DNA of 64,000 nt from Bostrychus sinensis (lineage: Eukaryota; Chordata; Actinopteri; Gobiiformes; Eleotridae), in the NCBI GenBank assembly GCA_020698575.1, contig CM036248.1, positions 23,672,229-23,736,228 on the forward strand. The letters run 5' to 3'. The notes under the pieces were generated by a model. It worked only from the letters and a program-made list of their open reading frames with translations. It had not been told where the DNA came from and ran no database searches. How positions within the stretch are numbered: the stretch's first letter is position 1; each line of letters opens with the position of its first letter. The position numbers and the translations under genes were made by a program. This document shows, piece after piece, positions 23,833 to 36,164 of the stretch.

Positions 23833-24062
23833 CTGTGAATATGGATTTGTTGGAAAATAAACAGAAATATTGTTAGCAGAATGAATAAAAGACAAACTGA
23901 ACTTTTATTGCCACATTTGGTAATTTACCTAAGAAAATTACCAAGCTGTACTAAGACTGGGACTGGGCCTCCACATTAGTAATAGATATGAGTAAAACTG
24001 TCACATAGTTACCCCTGAAATGCACACAGTCACATAAAGACTTTTATTTACTAACAAAGTCC

Positions 24063-24170
24063 ATTACTGGTTGCCACATTTTTTTGAAGGTAGGAGTTTT
24101 TAGCTGTAATTGTTCAGTTAAATGTTCCACACATGTCTTATATCTGTATCCAGTGTGTGATGGTAGGTGT
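24063..24170 (-). mobile_element. Small gypsy pol fragment
   Basis: This stretch matches 19340-19450, the 5' end of the RT remnant, including GCCACATTTTTTTGAAGG and AAATGTTCCACACATGTC. It is repeated at 28803-28915. Confidence 0.65.
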
Positions 24171-24246
24171 TTTTTTTTTTTTTTCAGCTCAATTATTTAT
24201 CTGTTAGCTACCTGTTGCTAATAACCGTTTAGCCATTTTATGCTTT

Positions 24247-25895
24247 GTCCATTCCCCAGCGTTGCCAGCAGAAGGGCACAGACATCTAATCCAAGTGACC
24301 TCTGCAAAGTGAAAGTAACAGCTCCCCAACAGAAGATGTTTTCCATACATATACATATACAGAAAGATGCAACAGAAAGTTATGATCGTAGGTAAGACTG
24401 TCAGGAAGTAAACAATTAAGTCCACTGTTGAAAATAGGAAAATTGTGCAAAAAACTACTGAAAGTCAATATGTATGATGAACATTATTGTGTATTAACTC
24501 TTATGCCCTGCTTTAAAAAAGTTACATTCATACTGTTAACCAGGGGTGAAAGTAGATTTTTGCTTATGCCGGTACTATAACAAATTATGCCTACATATAT
24601 ATATTAATAGCAGAAAAAGCAGATATACGAGGTTAAGAATGAATCTTGACTATAAATGAAAAATATAGACATGGCTTATACAGGGTTTAACAGGGTTTGA
24701 AAACAAATCAAACGCACCCTATAAAGGCCAACACACACCAGACGCACGTCAAAAAATATGCCCCTATTGTTTTCTATGAGGCGCACACATGGCCCCCATA
24801 CTTCTGCAGTAACAAAAACAAAGCAAACAGGTGACATACATCAGGCTCTGACACCTTCCTCACCTGTCTCCTCCCTGATACCGCTGCCTCTCCTCCTGTG
24901 TGTGTGTGTGTGCGTCAGCCCCATGGCAGTGTTCAGAGCGGCCGCGGAGCGCGAGCCGCCCGCAGCCTCCGCAACAGAACTGAAGTGAGCGGCCAGAACT
25001 CTGATTGTTATTAAGTTGCTTGTATTCTGTTTAGTTCGTAGCTCGTGCGGTTTCCTCGCGCTTCCGCGGTGTCTCGTGTGTTAGAAAGAATCTCAGACTG
25101 ATCCATCTGAGGGGCATTCACACGCCATAGGCAAATGACTTTATTTGGAAAGACATGGCTCCGCGATCTACCCGCACTGCTTTTACGATCGACGGTAGAT
25201 CGCGATCGCCGGGTTGAGGACCACTGATTAAAACCTTCTCAAGCGTTTGGTGTAATTTTAGGCGGCGCTCCAGGTGTGCTTTGGGCTTAAGACGCGCACG
25301 CTCAATGCGTTTGTTTAAGGAAGGGAGAGAATCAGTGAATGATGAGAGGGGAGAGGGACATTCTGTGCATTAAATCACATCACGGAGCGATCATAAGCCA
25401 CTAAAAAACACACAGACACAGATATGATGAGATAAAGCACTGCATGGTTCACATGCTTTAGCGTCAGATTTATTTTTCCTTATAAAAGCGTCCGCGGTCC
25501 GCGGCTGCTTTCTAATGTGTGTAAAAGCTGCAAAGACCTGTCGGACAGCTGATCTCTTTCTACCCGGTACTGCGTACCCCCTCTAAATCTTATGCCGGTA
25601 CGTAGTACCGGACCGTACCGGCTTACTTTCAGCCCTGCTGTTAACTAAAAGATTTGTAATTTGAACTTTAAACCTAAATAAAATGATCAAAGATGAATAT
25701 TTTTTCTTTTTTTTTTCATGAGGGCATTCTTAATTGATTAATATAATGATTTTATTAATCATCACTAATAATTAACCCTTAAGATGACCGTTTTAATGAG
25801 AAATACACTATAACTCCATATTATACTTTTTTTTGTGTGACTTTTATTGTTATCAGTATGACTGGTCTAACTATCTTAGTAATTTGTGAGAAGAC
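24247..25895. repeat. Segmental repeat unit L, copy 2 (truncated, interrupted)
   Basis: This matches 1-514 of copy 1, interrupted at 24541-25637 by a hAT-like element, and breaks off at a TA microsatellite (25895-25922) just before the NITR-4 promoter region. Confidence 0.8.
24541..25637. mobile_element. Non-autonomous hAT-like element (1097 bp)
   Basis: The terminal inverted repeats are CAGGGGTGAAAGTA at the left and the complement of CAGGGCTGAAAGTA at the right. An 8-bp duplication CTGTTAAC flanks it (24533-24540 and 25638-25645), as expected for hAT elements. The other two copies of unit L show the empty site (near 271-279 and 29276-29284). No transposase frame is present. Confidence 0.88.
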
Positions 25896-26079
25896 ATATA
25901 TATATATATATATATATATATACCCATACAATTGTTTAATAAAAGTAATCTTGCTCAAATACACAAAATACTGTATGTAAGCCTTTACATTATCTTTGCT
26001 GTTTTCTCTCAATGAAACAAAAGTCGACTGCTGGTGGTGTTTACTGTAATGTGTTGTGTTGGCGACATTATTTCCACTG

Positions 26080-26179
26080 TGGTCATATAAAGCGAAGAAT
26101 CACAAACCAATCAGATTGTTCTAAAGAGCTCCTCCCTCTCATATCATTATATTAAAGCAGAGGCACCATTTTATACTGC
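26080..26179 (+). promoter_or_regulatory. Putative NITR-4 promoter
   Basis: Same conserved block as in NITR-3: CCAATCAGATTGTTC, the CTCCTCCCTCTC tract and ATATTAAAGC. It is kept although the gene downstream is dead. Confidence 0.45.
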
Positions 26180-27595
26180 ACTTGCAATGCACCAACATCA
26201 TAACTGTGGGATGAATAAGAAAATGTGCTCTATATTATATGCACTGCTTGTCGTCCAAGTGGCCCATAAGTATTTAAAGTCAAAAGATCTCAACTCGTTA
26301 CTGCTCAGTGTTGTGTAGTGAATTTACTTTTGTTGACTTTAACTATTTTGCAGGATGTGCAGATGATCTGAAATCGGTGTCAAGAACTTATAAAGTTGGA
26401 GACACAGTGACCCTCAAATGTCCTCGCCATTACAAAGAGTTATCAACATTGCATTGGATCAGACTTCTTTCTGGAAATATGCCTTAATCCTTAGGAGGGA
26501 CGTCTTCATATGACTCTAAGTTTGTAAATGAGACACCTCACCCTTCTTTTAAAACAAAACAAGAACCTGGATCATTCGTCCTGGAGCTTGATAAGGCCAA
26601 GCTGAGTGACACTGGATTTTACTACTGTGTGAAAGTAGAAAATGATTTCAAAAACCTGAATTTTGTGACTGGGACATTAGTAAAAATTCAAGGTAAATCA
26701 GTAAATGTTTACACTTGTATTAAAGATTTTATGATGATTGTATATTTTCTGTGTTTTTAGACCCAGAGGCAGACATCAGTGTGGTCAGTCCAGACCTCTC
26801 TGGTCCTGTTCACTCAGGACACTCTGTGGATCTACAGTGTTGGGTCCAAACTGAGAATCAACAGTGTTTAGAGGAGCACATGGTTTTGTGGTTCAGATCT
26901 GGACTGGATCAGTCTAGTCCTGGTTTAGTCTACACTCAGAGGAACAGCTCTGGTGAGTGTGACAGGAGTCCAGAAGATCATGGTCCTCACAAATGTTTCT
27001 ACACTTTCTCCAAAACCATGAGCCCCTCTGACGCCGGGACGTACCACTGTGCTGTGGCAGCCTGTGGACAGATCCTCTTTGGAAATGGAACAAAAGTTGA
27101 TGTCAAAGGTATGTGGAATATTATTATCACAAAGTAGCTCATGGTTTAATGCATACTTATTTCAACACAATACATTTAGCAGGTTTTATATTAACACACT
27201 GTATAAACATGATTTTATTAATTTGATTTGATTGATGTTTATTTTTGCAGCAGAGGACATGAGGGATTTACACAAGGCCAATACTGCTCTTATTCTGCTG
27301 AGTATTATATTTGGTCTCAGTGTTATTGTCCTTTCCATTTGTTTGACCAAGAAGAAGCTGAGCAAAGCAACTACAGGCCACAGTCATCAAAGACTGCAGG
27401 TACATAATATAAGAAATACTTTAACAGATTATAAATGCCATCATAAGTTGTCATTTAAGAAAGATAATCACATTTTTTTCTGCACCAAAGGTCACAAAGA
27501 AGAAGGCAGACTGTGAAGCTGCACTGCAAAGAACGATTGAAGCGGCAGAAACAGAATCTGTCTACACTTATGTCACCTTTGTTCATGTAAAATAG
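26180..27595 (+). pseudogene. nitr: NITR-4, novel immune-type receptor pseudogene (type I V, tail c)
   Basis: Exons by homology: leader, about 26188-26265; V 26354-26692; I 26761-27108; TM 27251-27399; tail 27491-27595. Two independent lesions are visible. The leader donor reads GGCCCATAAG where all sisters have GGCCCGTAAG, so GT has become AT. The V exon has TAA at 26485-26487 where sisters have GAA (NMPESL). The I, TM and tail exons stay open, including FGNGTKV and the SVYTYV ITIM. Apart from these lesions it is close to NITR-3, and both 3' flanks are shared, so the two arose by a recent tandem duplication. A transcript starting downstream could still make an I-TM-tail product, but nothing here shows that. 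Confidence 0.85.
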
Positions 27596-28082
27596 TAATC
27601 TAAGCTGTAATGTAAGTGCTCTTAAAAGCTATTTTTTCATTAGACAAAACATTATAACATGTAGTGGAATTTCCATTATGCATTTTTTAATGTAATGTTT
27701 ATGTTGTGTTTTATGAATGATAATAAAAAGTTGGTACTGCATTGTTTGTAAAATGTTATTAAAGAGTTTATGTTTGTTTAAAAAATATTTCTTCAAGTAT
27801 AAAATAAAGTGTATGTTACAGTGTGGGGCTATTTTGTGATGCACTTTTTTTAAAATCAACATTTCAAACAACAAGTTAGTAATTTCTAAACAGGTGTAGC
27901 TTAAGTAATTTTTATGTTTTGGAGTACCATTATTTGTCAAATTCAGGATTATGACACATATTAGCATGAAAGCAAAACACAATAAATGCTATAAAAAATA
28001 AACAGAAAAAGATGTCTGTGTTGGCTGAAATGAAAATGCACAAATCCACAGATTCAGAAAGAGTCCAGTTGTCTGTGATGTT
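27596..28082. other. NITR-4 3' flank
   Basis: Near copy of 22852-23343. It contains an AATAAA near 27722 and no gene. Confidence 0.6.
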
Positions 28083-28435
28083 TTGCAGCCTTAGATCCTC
28101 GGGCAGCTCCCTTTTAGCTGAGACTCAAGACAAGAGGTGACCGAGCTTTTTCAGTCCGAGCCCCTCGACTCTGGAACGACCTGCCTGAGAAGATAAGGCT
28201 GGCACCATTGGTGTCATCTTTTAAATCACGTCTTAAGATGCACTTTTATCGACTGGCCATTTTATAACCTATTTATTTGTTTATTTATTCATTTATTTTA
28301 CTATGACTTATTTATTGTCGTACTTCTGTCTGTCTAAATGTACTCATGCATGTGTCTTTTCTTGGCTGATTTTATTGCCTTACCTTGCTGTGTGCTTTGT
28401 AAACTTTGTTTTTTTAAAGTGCTATACATATAAAG

Positions 28436-28490
<55 letters not shown>
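28083..28490 (+). mobile_element. L2-like LINE 3' end with (ATT)n tail, copy 2
   Basis: A duplicate of 23344-23740, including the C-terminal LINE coding motif and a longer ATT tract (28437-28490). Confidence 0.7.
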
Positions 28491-28492
<2 letters not shown>

Positions 28493-28582
28493 ACACTGCT
28501 CTCTTCTTGTTTTACTGCTCTGTTTCACTTTTCTGGAAGAGAAATTCAGCGCTGCATAGTTGACATCTGCAGCTCCACCACC
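28491..28582 (-). pseudogene. NITR-6-type ITIM tail exon remnant, copy 2
   Basis: A duplicate of the minus-strand tail exon at 23741-23832, with VNYAALNF kept and the second Tyr motif separated off by the LINE end. Confidence 0.75.
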
Positions 28583-29029
28583 CTGTGAATATGGATTTGT
28601 TGGAAAATAAACAGAAATATTGTTAGCAGAATGAATAAAAGACAAACTGAACTTTTATTGCCACATTTGGTAATTTACCTAAGAACATTACCAAGCTGTA
28701 CTAAGACTGGGATTGGGCCTCCACATTAGTAATAGATATGAGTAAAACTGTCACATAGTTACCCCTGAAATGCACACAGTCACATAAAGACTTTTATTTA
28801 CTAACAAAGTCCATTACTGGTCGCCACATTTTTTTTAAGGTAGGAGTTTTTAGCTGTAATCGTTCAGTTAAATGTTCCACACATGTCTTATATCTGTATC
28901 CAGTGTGTGATGGTAGGTGTTGTTTTTTTTTGTTTTTTTGTTGTTTTTTTTCAGCTCAATTATTTATCTGTTAGCTACCTGTTGCTAATAACCATTTAGC
29001 CATTTTATGCTTTGTCCATTCCCCAGCGT

Positions 29030-31183
29030 TGCCAGCAGAAGGGCATATACATATACATAGACATATACATATACATATACATATAGATATACATATACAT
29101 ATACAGAAAGATGCAACAGAAAGTCATGATCGTAGGTAAGACTGTCAGGAAGTAAACAATTAAGTACACTGTTGAAAATAGGAAAATTGTGCAAAAACTA
29201 CTGAAAGTCAATATGTATGATGAACATTATTGTGTATTAACTCTTATGCCCTGCTTTAAAAAAGTTACGTTCATACTGTTAACTACAAGATTTGTAATTT
29301 GAACTTTAAACCTAAATAAAATGATCAAAGATGAATATTTTTTCTTTTTTGTTTTTCATGAGGGCATTCTTAATTGATTAATATAATGATTTTATTAATC
29401 ATCACTAATAATTAACCCTTAAGATGACCGTTTTAATGAGAAATACACTATAACTCCATATTATAAAAAACAAATTTGACTTTTATCATTATCAGTATGA
29501 CTGGTCTAACTATCTTAGTAATTTGTGAGAAGATTAACTTTGGTGCATTATTTTTTTTTTTGTGTATGTTATGTATGTATGTTAGATTGAATGAAAAAGT
29601 TACGTTTGTACTGTTAGTGGAAATTTGTATACCATGACTTCCATTCAAAAGTGTTAAAAACACTTAAACGAATGCAAAAAAAAAAAAAAAAAAAAAAGAT
29701 TTTGTCTTTTAATTCCCATTTTCCTGCATCAAACTACATACAATTTTGGAAAACTCATGTGAATTTGAAAAATTCACAAAACAACCATATTTTAATTTTC
29801 TCTAAATGTCATTCTTAATTCAAGTTTTTAAAGTTTTTAAAGTTTTATTTTTTTTTTTTAATACAGTAAAACTCAATAATGTAAAACCAGATTTGACTTG
29901 GACTGTACTCAGCATGACTGGCTGACCAATCTCAATAATCTGTGAGAAGATTGACTTTGGTGCATTATTTGTTTTACTTTTATGTTAGATTGAATAAAAA
30001 AGTTACGTTTGTGCTGTTGGTGGAAATTTGTGTACCATAGACTTCCATTCAAAACACATTTTTTGAGCCCACTTTGATATTAAGTAAAAAAAAGTCTTTT
30101 ATTTTACATTTTACTTTACCAAACTCCACAAAATTCTCTAAAATTAAAGAGAATTGTGAACTTTTACAAAATTGCTATATTTTTATCACCTCTAACTTTT
30201 TCCCAGTTTTCATAATGTGCTGAGTCAGCACAATTAGCTGAGACACTCTCGCTGACTACACATGCACACACACAATGCAAACACACACAGACAACCTTAT
30301 TTTGTCTTGAACATGCAGGCAACAGTCCACACTGTCCATTTGATCACACATTTGCCATTCATTGTTAGATTTTTGGTCACAGTGGCCTGTAATCTGGAAA
30401 TTTTACAGAAATTAGGAAAATTACCATTTTTTTCTGATTTGTGTTATAAAATGTTTTTGCTCCTCAGTGGAAAACTACATGGAATGCATAAATCAACTAT
30501 ATTTGAGTGGAAACATACAATTTGAAGCCTTACTTTACCAAATGAATGCAGAACACAATGAGAATCTTGATTTTATTCTTCCTTGGCCAAGGAATTATAA
30601 ATACAGTTTTTGTTTTTTTGTTTGTTTTTTTGTTTTTTTGTCTTTTTATGAGTTTACAAATATGCAGTTTTACACAAGGAATTCAGTGTCTGAGATCTGA
30701 TGACACACAGAGACACTATGGGAAAATACTTTTTCACCATTCAGACTCAAAGAGGCCATCACTAACTACACATCAAAAGTGTTTTAGGTGAAGAAAAAAC
30801 ATTTTTAATTGGTTTGCAGCCATGAATTACACAATGATGCCTATTTGTTGTAAAGAGTCACAATAAAGGTCAGTGTGGGAGGGGCTAAATGGGGCAAATT
30901 TTATGAGGTCTGCTACAGAGAAACGGGAAATTGTGGGGGTGGGGGGGTCAAAAAATGAGTTTTTAATGGAAGTCTATGGTACACAATATTCCACTAACAG
31001 TACAAACGTAACAAAAACACCTCACACATTCAAAATACATCGGATATGGATGAAACTCAGAAATGTCAATACACTTCCTTGCCAATTTTGTGGATATTGA
31101 ACAGTCACAGACAAAATTATCTCAATAAATGCACCCTCAAATTTCCCTTAACAGGGCATAAAGGTTATAAAATAAATAAATAA
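29030..31183. repeat. Segmental repeat unit L, copy 3
   Basis: Near copy of 1-2137, slightly altered by a CATATA-type microsatellite at 29046-29103 and homopolymer changes. It ends at the TA tract that the mariner element interrupts. It has no convincing gene; its 60-90 residue frames also occur in copy 1 with shifts. Confidence 0.85.
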
Positions 31184-31185
31184 AA

Positions 31186-31186
<1 letters not shown>

Positions 31187-31253
<67 letters not shown>
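31187..31253. repeat. (TA)n microsatellite, left of the mariner element
   Basis: The TA tract continues beyond the mariner element at 32466-32526, so the transposon went into a TA repeat. Confidence 0.9.
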
Positions 31254-31255
<2 letters not shown>

Positions 31256-32463
31256 GGCCACTTTATTAGGTAAACCTTGCTAGTAAAGGGTTGGACACCC
31301 TTTTGCTCTCAGAACTGCCTTAATCCTTCGTGGCATAGATTGAACAAGGTACTGGAAACATTCCTAAGAGAGAGTTTTGTCCATATTGACATGATAGCAT
31401 CATGCAGTTGCTGCAGATTTGTCGGCTGCACATCCATGATGCGAATCTCCCGTTCCACCACATCCCAAAGGCTCTATTGGATTGAGATCTGGTGACTGTG
31501 GAGGCCATCTGAGTCCAGTGAACTCATTGTCATGTTCAAGAAACCAGTCTGAGATCATTCGAGCTTTATGACATGGCGCGTTATCCTGTTGGAAGTAGCC
31601 ATCAGAAGATGGGTACACTGTGGTCATAAAGGGATGGACATGGTCAACAGCAATACTCAGGTAGGCTGTGGCGTTGCAACGATGCTCAATTAGTACTAAG
31701 GGGCCCAAAGTATGCCAAGAAAATATCCCCCACACCATTACACCACCAGCACCAGCCTGAACCATTGATACAAGGCAGGATGGTTCCATGCTTTCATGTT
31801 GTTGACGCCAAATTCTGACCCTACAATCCGAATGTCGCAGCAGAAATCGAGACTCATCAGACCAGGCAACTTTTTTCCAATCTTCTATCGTCCAATTTTG
31901 GTGAGCCTGTGCAAACTGTAGCCTCAGTTTCCTGTTCTTAGCTGAAAGGAGTGGCACCCGGTGTGGTCTTCTGCTGCTGTAGCCCATCTTCCTCAAGGTT
32001 TAACGTGTTGTGCATTCAGAGATGCTCTTCTGCATACCTCGGTTGTAACAAGTGGTTATTTGAGTTACTGTTGCCTTTCTATCAGTTCGAACCAGTCTGG
32101 CCATTCTCCTCTGAGCTCTGGCATCAACAAGGCATTTTCGCCCACAGAACTGAGGCTCACTGTATAATTTCTCTTTTTCAGACCATTCTCTGTAAACCCT
32201 AGAGATGGTTGTGCGTGAAAATTCCAGTAGATCAGCAGTTTCTGAAATACTCAGACCAGCCCGTCTGGCACCAACAACCATGCCACGTTCAAAGTCACTT
32301 AAATCACCTTTCTTCCCCATTCTGATGCTCGGTTTGAACTGCAGCAGATCGTCTTGACCATGTCTACAGCCTAAATGCACTGAGTTGCTGCCATGTGATT
32401 GGCTGATTAGAAATTTGCATTAACGAGCAGTTGGACAGGTGTGCCTAATAAAGTGGCCGGTGA

Positions 32464-32468
<5 letters not shown>
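31252..32468 (-). mobile_element. Tc1/mariner element with broken transposase
   Basis: The inverted ends share CCGGCCACTTTATTAGG; the right end carries the extra outer bases CACTCA that the left end lacks. The minus-strand transposase is preserved in two blocks, 32000-32380 (helix-turn-helix DNA-binding part, SISETADLLEFSRTTISRVY) and 31400-31996 (catalytic part). Catalytic motifs are WSDESRF, QQDNAPCHKA and DLNPIEP, that is, the DD34E triad up to its Glu. A TAA stop follows CTTR near 31997-31999. A one-base deletion after the NPIE motif shifts the rest. The element is inactive. Confidence 0.9.
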
Positions 32469-32535
<67 letters not shown>

Positions 32536-32664
32536 TTATTTTATTTTATTTTTTTTTTTACATTATCTTTGCTGTTTTTCTCTCAGTGAAACAAAAGTCG
32601 ACTGCTGGTGGTGTTTACTGTAATGTGTTGGTTGTGTTGGCGACATTATTTCCACTGTGGTCAT

Positions 32665-32764
32665 ATGAAGTGAGGAATCACAAACCAATCAGATTGTTCT
32701 AAAGAGCTCCTCCCTCTCATATCATTATATTAAAGCAGAGGCACCATTTTACACTGCACTTGCA
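32665..32764 (+). promoter_or_regulatory. Putative NITR-5 promoter
   Basis: The conserved CCAATCAGATTGTTC, CTCCTCCCTCTC and ATATTAAAGC block lies just before the leader exon. Confidence 0.5.
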
Positions 32765-34238
32765 ATGCACCAACATCATAACTGTGGGATGAATAAGAAA
32801 ATGTGCTCTATATTATATGCACTGCTTGTCGTCCAAGTGGCCCGTAAGTATTTAAAGTCAAAAGATCTCAACTCGTTACTGCCCAGTGTTGTGTAGTGAA
32901 TTTACTTTTGTTGACTTTAACTATTTTGCAGGATGTGCAGATGATCTGAAATTGGTGACAAAAACTTATAAAGTTGGAGACACAGTGACTCTCAAATGTC
33001 CTCGCCATAACAAAGAGTTATCAACATTGCATTGGATCAGACTTCTTTCTGGAAATATGCCTGAATCCTTAGGAGGGACGTCTTCATATGACTCTACGTT
33101 TGTAAATGAGACACCTCACTCTTCCTTTAAAACAAAACAAGAACCTGGATCATTCGTCCTGGAGCTTGATAAGGCCAAGCTGAGTGACACTGGATTTTAC
33201 TACTGTGTGAAAGTAGAAAATGATTTCAAAAATCTGACTTTTGTGACTGGGACATTTGTAAAAATTCAAGGTAAATTAGTGAGATTTTACATTTGTGTTA
33301 ATTATTTTATGATGATTGTATATTTTCTGTGTTTTTAGACCCAAAGGCAGACATCAGTGTGGTCAGTCCAGACCTCTCTGGTCCTGTTCACTCAGGACAC
33401 TCTGTGGATCTACAGTGTTGGGTCCAAACTGAGAATCAACAGTGTTTAGAGGAGCACATGGTTTTGTGGTTCAGATCTGGACTGGATCAGTCTAGTCCTG
33501 GTTTAGTCTACACTCAGAGGAACAGCTCTGGTGAGTGTGACAGGAGTCCAGAAGATCATGGTCCTCACAAATGTTTCTACACTTTCTCCAAAACCATGAG
33601 CCCCTCTGACGCCGGGACGTACCACTGTGCTGTGGCAGCCTGTGGACAGATCCTCTTTGGAAATGGAACAAAAGTTGATGTTAAAGGTATTTTAAACTTG
33701 TTTATTGTTGTGGATATTGTATTTGGTTTGATATTTTGATTTAATTTGATCTTTTACTTTTATTTTTATTTTTTTTTATTTTGCAGAAGGTGAAAAGTGT
33801 ATTTTAGAGAAGACAGTCCTTATCGTGCTTAGTGTTCTTTTAACCATCGGTCTTATCATTATATTCATCCTTATTTGTTCCATGAAGAGGAAGTGTTGTT
33901 GTTGTTTTCTTGGTAAAACTACACTTTTTATACCTTACTTAAGAGTTGTGCCCTGAATTAAAACACTAAAATATCCTACTCCTGTTTCAGTGGGACAAAA
34001 TCTAAATGATGCAAAGATGACTGAATGCACAAAGTCAGCAGGTAAGACGTTTAAGAGAATATAGAAACAAATTCCTATTACTTCTTTAAAAATCTTACGT
34101 AATTGTCTTCCACAGAGAGATGCTGAGGTGATGTATTCTGCTCCAACGTTCAACAAAAAAAAAGCTGAGAAGTCCCAGCGCAGGACGGTGAAGGCAGAGG
34201 AACATGTCGTCTACTCTGATGTCAGAGTCAAACATTAA
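32765..34238 (+). CDS. nitr: NITR-5, novel immune-type receptor with frame problem in the tail (type I V, tail b)
   Basis: Exons: leader 32765-32843; V 32932-33270; I 33339-33686; TM 33787-33912; tail 33991-34041 and 34116-34238. The V and I domains are intact, with NMPESLGG, DTGFYYC, six Cys in I, and FGNGTKV. The TM (KTVLIVLSVLLTIGLIIIFI) is followed by a Cys-rich KRKCCCCFLG. The first tail exon has one extra A (CACAAAGTCAG, where NITR-9 has CACAAGTCAG), so the usual splice gives ...SAERC and a stop, losing HVVYSDV. Two routes could avoid the loss: an acceptor 4 bp further on (CACAGAGAG) restores the frame, and a distal exon pair (36165-36379) is in phase with the TM exon and supplies another ITIM. 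AATAAA at 34387-34392. Confidence 0.8.
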
Positions 34239-36164
34239 GTCATAACAGTGCACACTTACAGTTTCCTGTTTGGTACAATGTAGGGAAAAACGTATGCATT
34301 TTATTATACATTTGCTTTGCTATCATGAAGAACTGCTTTATTAATTCTTTAATAATTTTTTGTACAGCTTTGATGCAAACAGAAGCAATAAATGTTGTTT
34401 TTACTCATCCAGTCTGCATGGTTCATAAATATTATTGTTACTAGATTATAGGTGGCAGTACTACACTTGAGCCGTCATTTGGATTCAACCTGGTGGCACT
34501 GTGGCAAAGTGACCCCCCCTCAGGACCCCCTGCAAAAGAGATGGTTAACCTCAGTGGGACAACCTCGATAAATAAAGGTCAAACTCTGTTCTCAAATTGA
34601 AATGGTTTAGACTCAGACTTGCAGCTCATCTCCAGAAGACTCAATTTGGAAAACATTTGGTGGTTTGAAGTCCCATTTATTGAATAGCCCAAGATGGAAG
34701 TGAGGTTTTTTGTCACTGTCAGTAGAAAAACAATGGAAAACATTTTAGCAGCTCATTGGTACAGCAGTAATAAAAACAATAGCATATTTTAAGCAAAATA
34801 TTATATTTCTGGTATATACAAAAGAGCAAACAATAGTAACAATAAAATGACAGTACTAGTAATAATACTGAAATAGACACAATGTGAGATCCTGGTGTTG
34901 AGATGAAGTGGCAGTCATATAGTACTGTTGTTGACTCAAGGGAAAAGTGGTAAAAAGTCTTTCATGACAAACCAAGGCCTCAAGCATGAGTTAGACTTGA
35001 AAACTTGTGACTTAACCTCTACATAGCTTTGTGGTCGCAGGGAACCTGTGCATGAATCTATGAAACACTTAGCTGCTGGGCGGTAGCACCATTTTCAGTT
35101 ATTGTCTTTTTTTGTGTTGACTGCTCATTGACATATAACAGTGACATCACCTGCACCCACACATCACTGGGCAACAAGAATAAAACCTAATGTTGCTTAG
35201 TGTCCATTGTTTGTTCAAAGATAATTGTTTCAGTCGCTAAGATCCACAGTTGTTTTATCTGATTTGTGTTGTCATGATGCTAAAATTACAAACATGATTG
35301 ATGATATTGTTTGAGGTTTATATTCCTATCATATTTTGTATAGAACTGTTTTTAATGCATTTGCACATTTTTGCTCAATTTTATTTTCCATACAAGCAGC
35401 GGTTATTAGTTTATTCTCCAAAAGAACATGCTGATGCTTAAATAGACCACAGTCATGTAGGTGCATTTGAGTGACTGCAGATAAACGGCTGTGAGAGGTC
35501 GGTTCCAACTGAAGCAATGGGAAACAGCTCTCTATGGCTGGGGATTCAGACTCTCCAGCTTTCAAAAGAAAGTTGGTGGGTCTGGCTCACCAGGCTATAG
35601 GTACATGATTTATTCAACACTTTACAAAATAATAAATTCATTTATTTTTAATACGGCCTTAAATCACTTCAGATAAAGATCATGTTTCTCCTCAAAAGGT
35701 GTAATTTGTCCTATTTAATTACATTTTGCATGTTTGTTTATTTTCAACCACTACTAGTACAAGTTATTAAGCTGCAATAAGTATGGTTAATATTTATATT
35801 TATTGTGAAAATCAGAGGTTATTTAATGGACTGACTTTGGCCCACAGACTTAAAGTTTAAAATCCAGCTCACTGTCTGTAGCTGCAGTAATGGACAGTGA
35901 TGGTTTTGACACGACCAATTTGGGACCACAGCAGCGCGACCAGCAGTGCTCCATGTAGCCATACACTAAAACTCACTCTTTCTTTTCTTCACAGTTAGAG
36001 TTAGATATTTTATGTATATTTTATCCATGTGGAGGAATGTGCTCATGCATGTTTGGAACAGACTTAAGGCTAAGCAAGAGCTCCCAGTTTGGTCTGTATC
36101 AGGAAACAGTAACAGATGCAACATAGTCAGAACAATATCCTGAATTACACTCTTCTTCTTTCAG
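34239..36164. other. Spacer between the NITR-5 proximal and distal tail exons
   Basis: No gene is supported. The whole stretch is closely repeated after NITR-9 (61639-63791). Its position makes it a possible long intron if the distal tail exons are used. Confidence 0.6.

Noticed and set aside
24758..24988. 76-residue frame in the hAT-like element
   Set aside because: Low-complexity peptide without family resemblance, inside a non-autonomous transposon.
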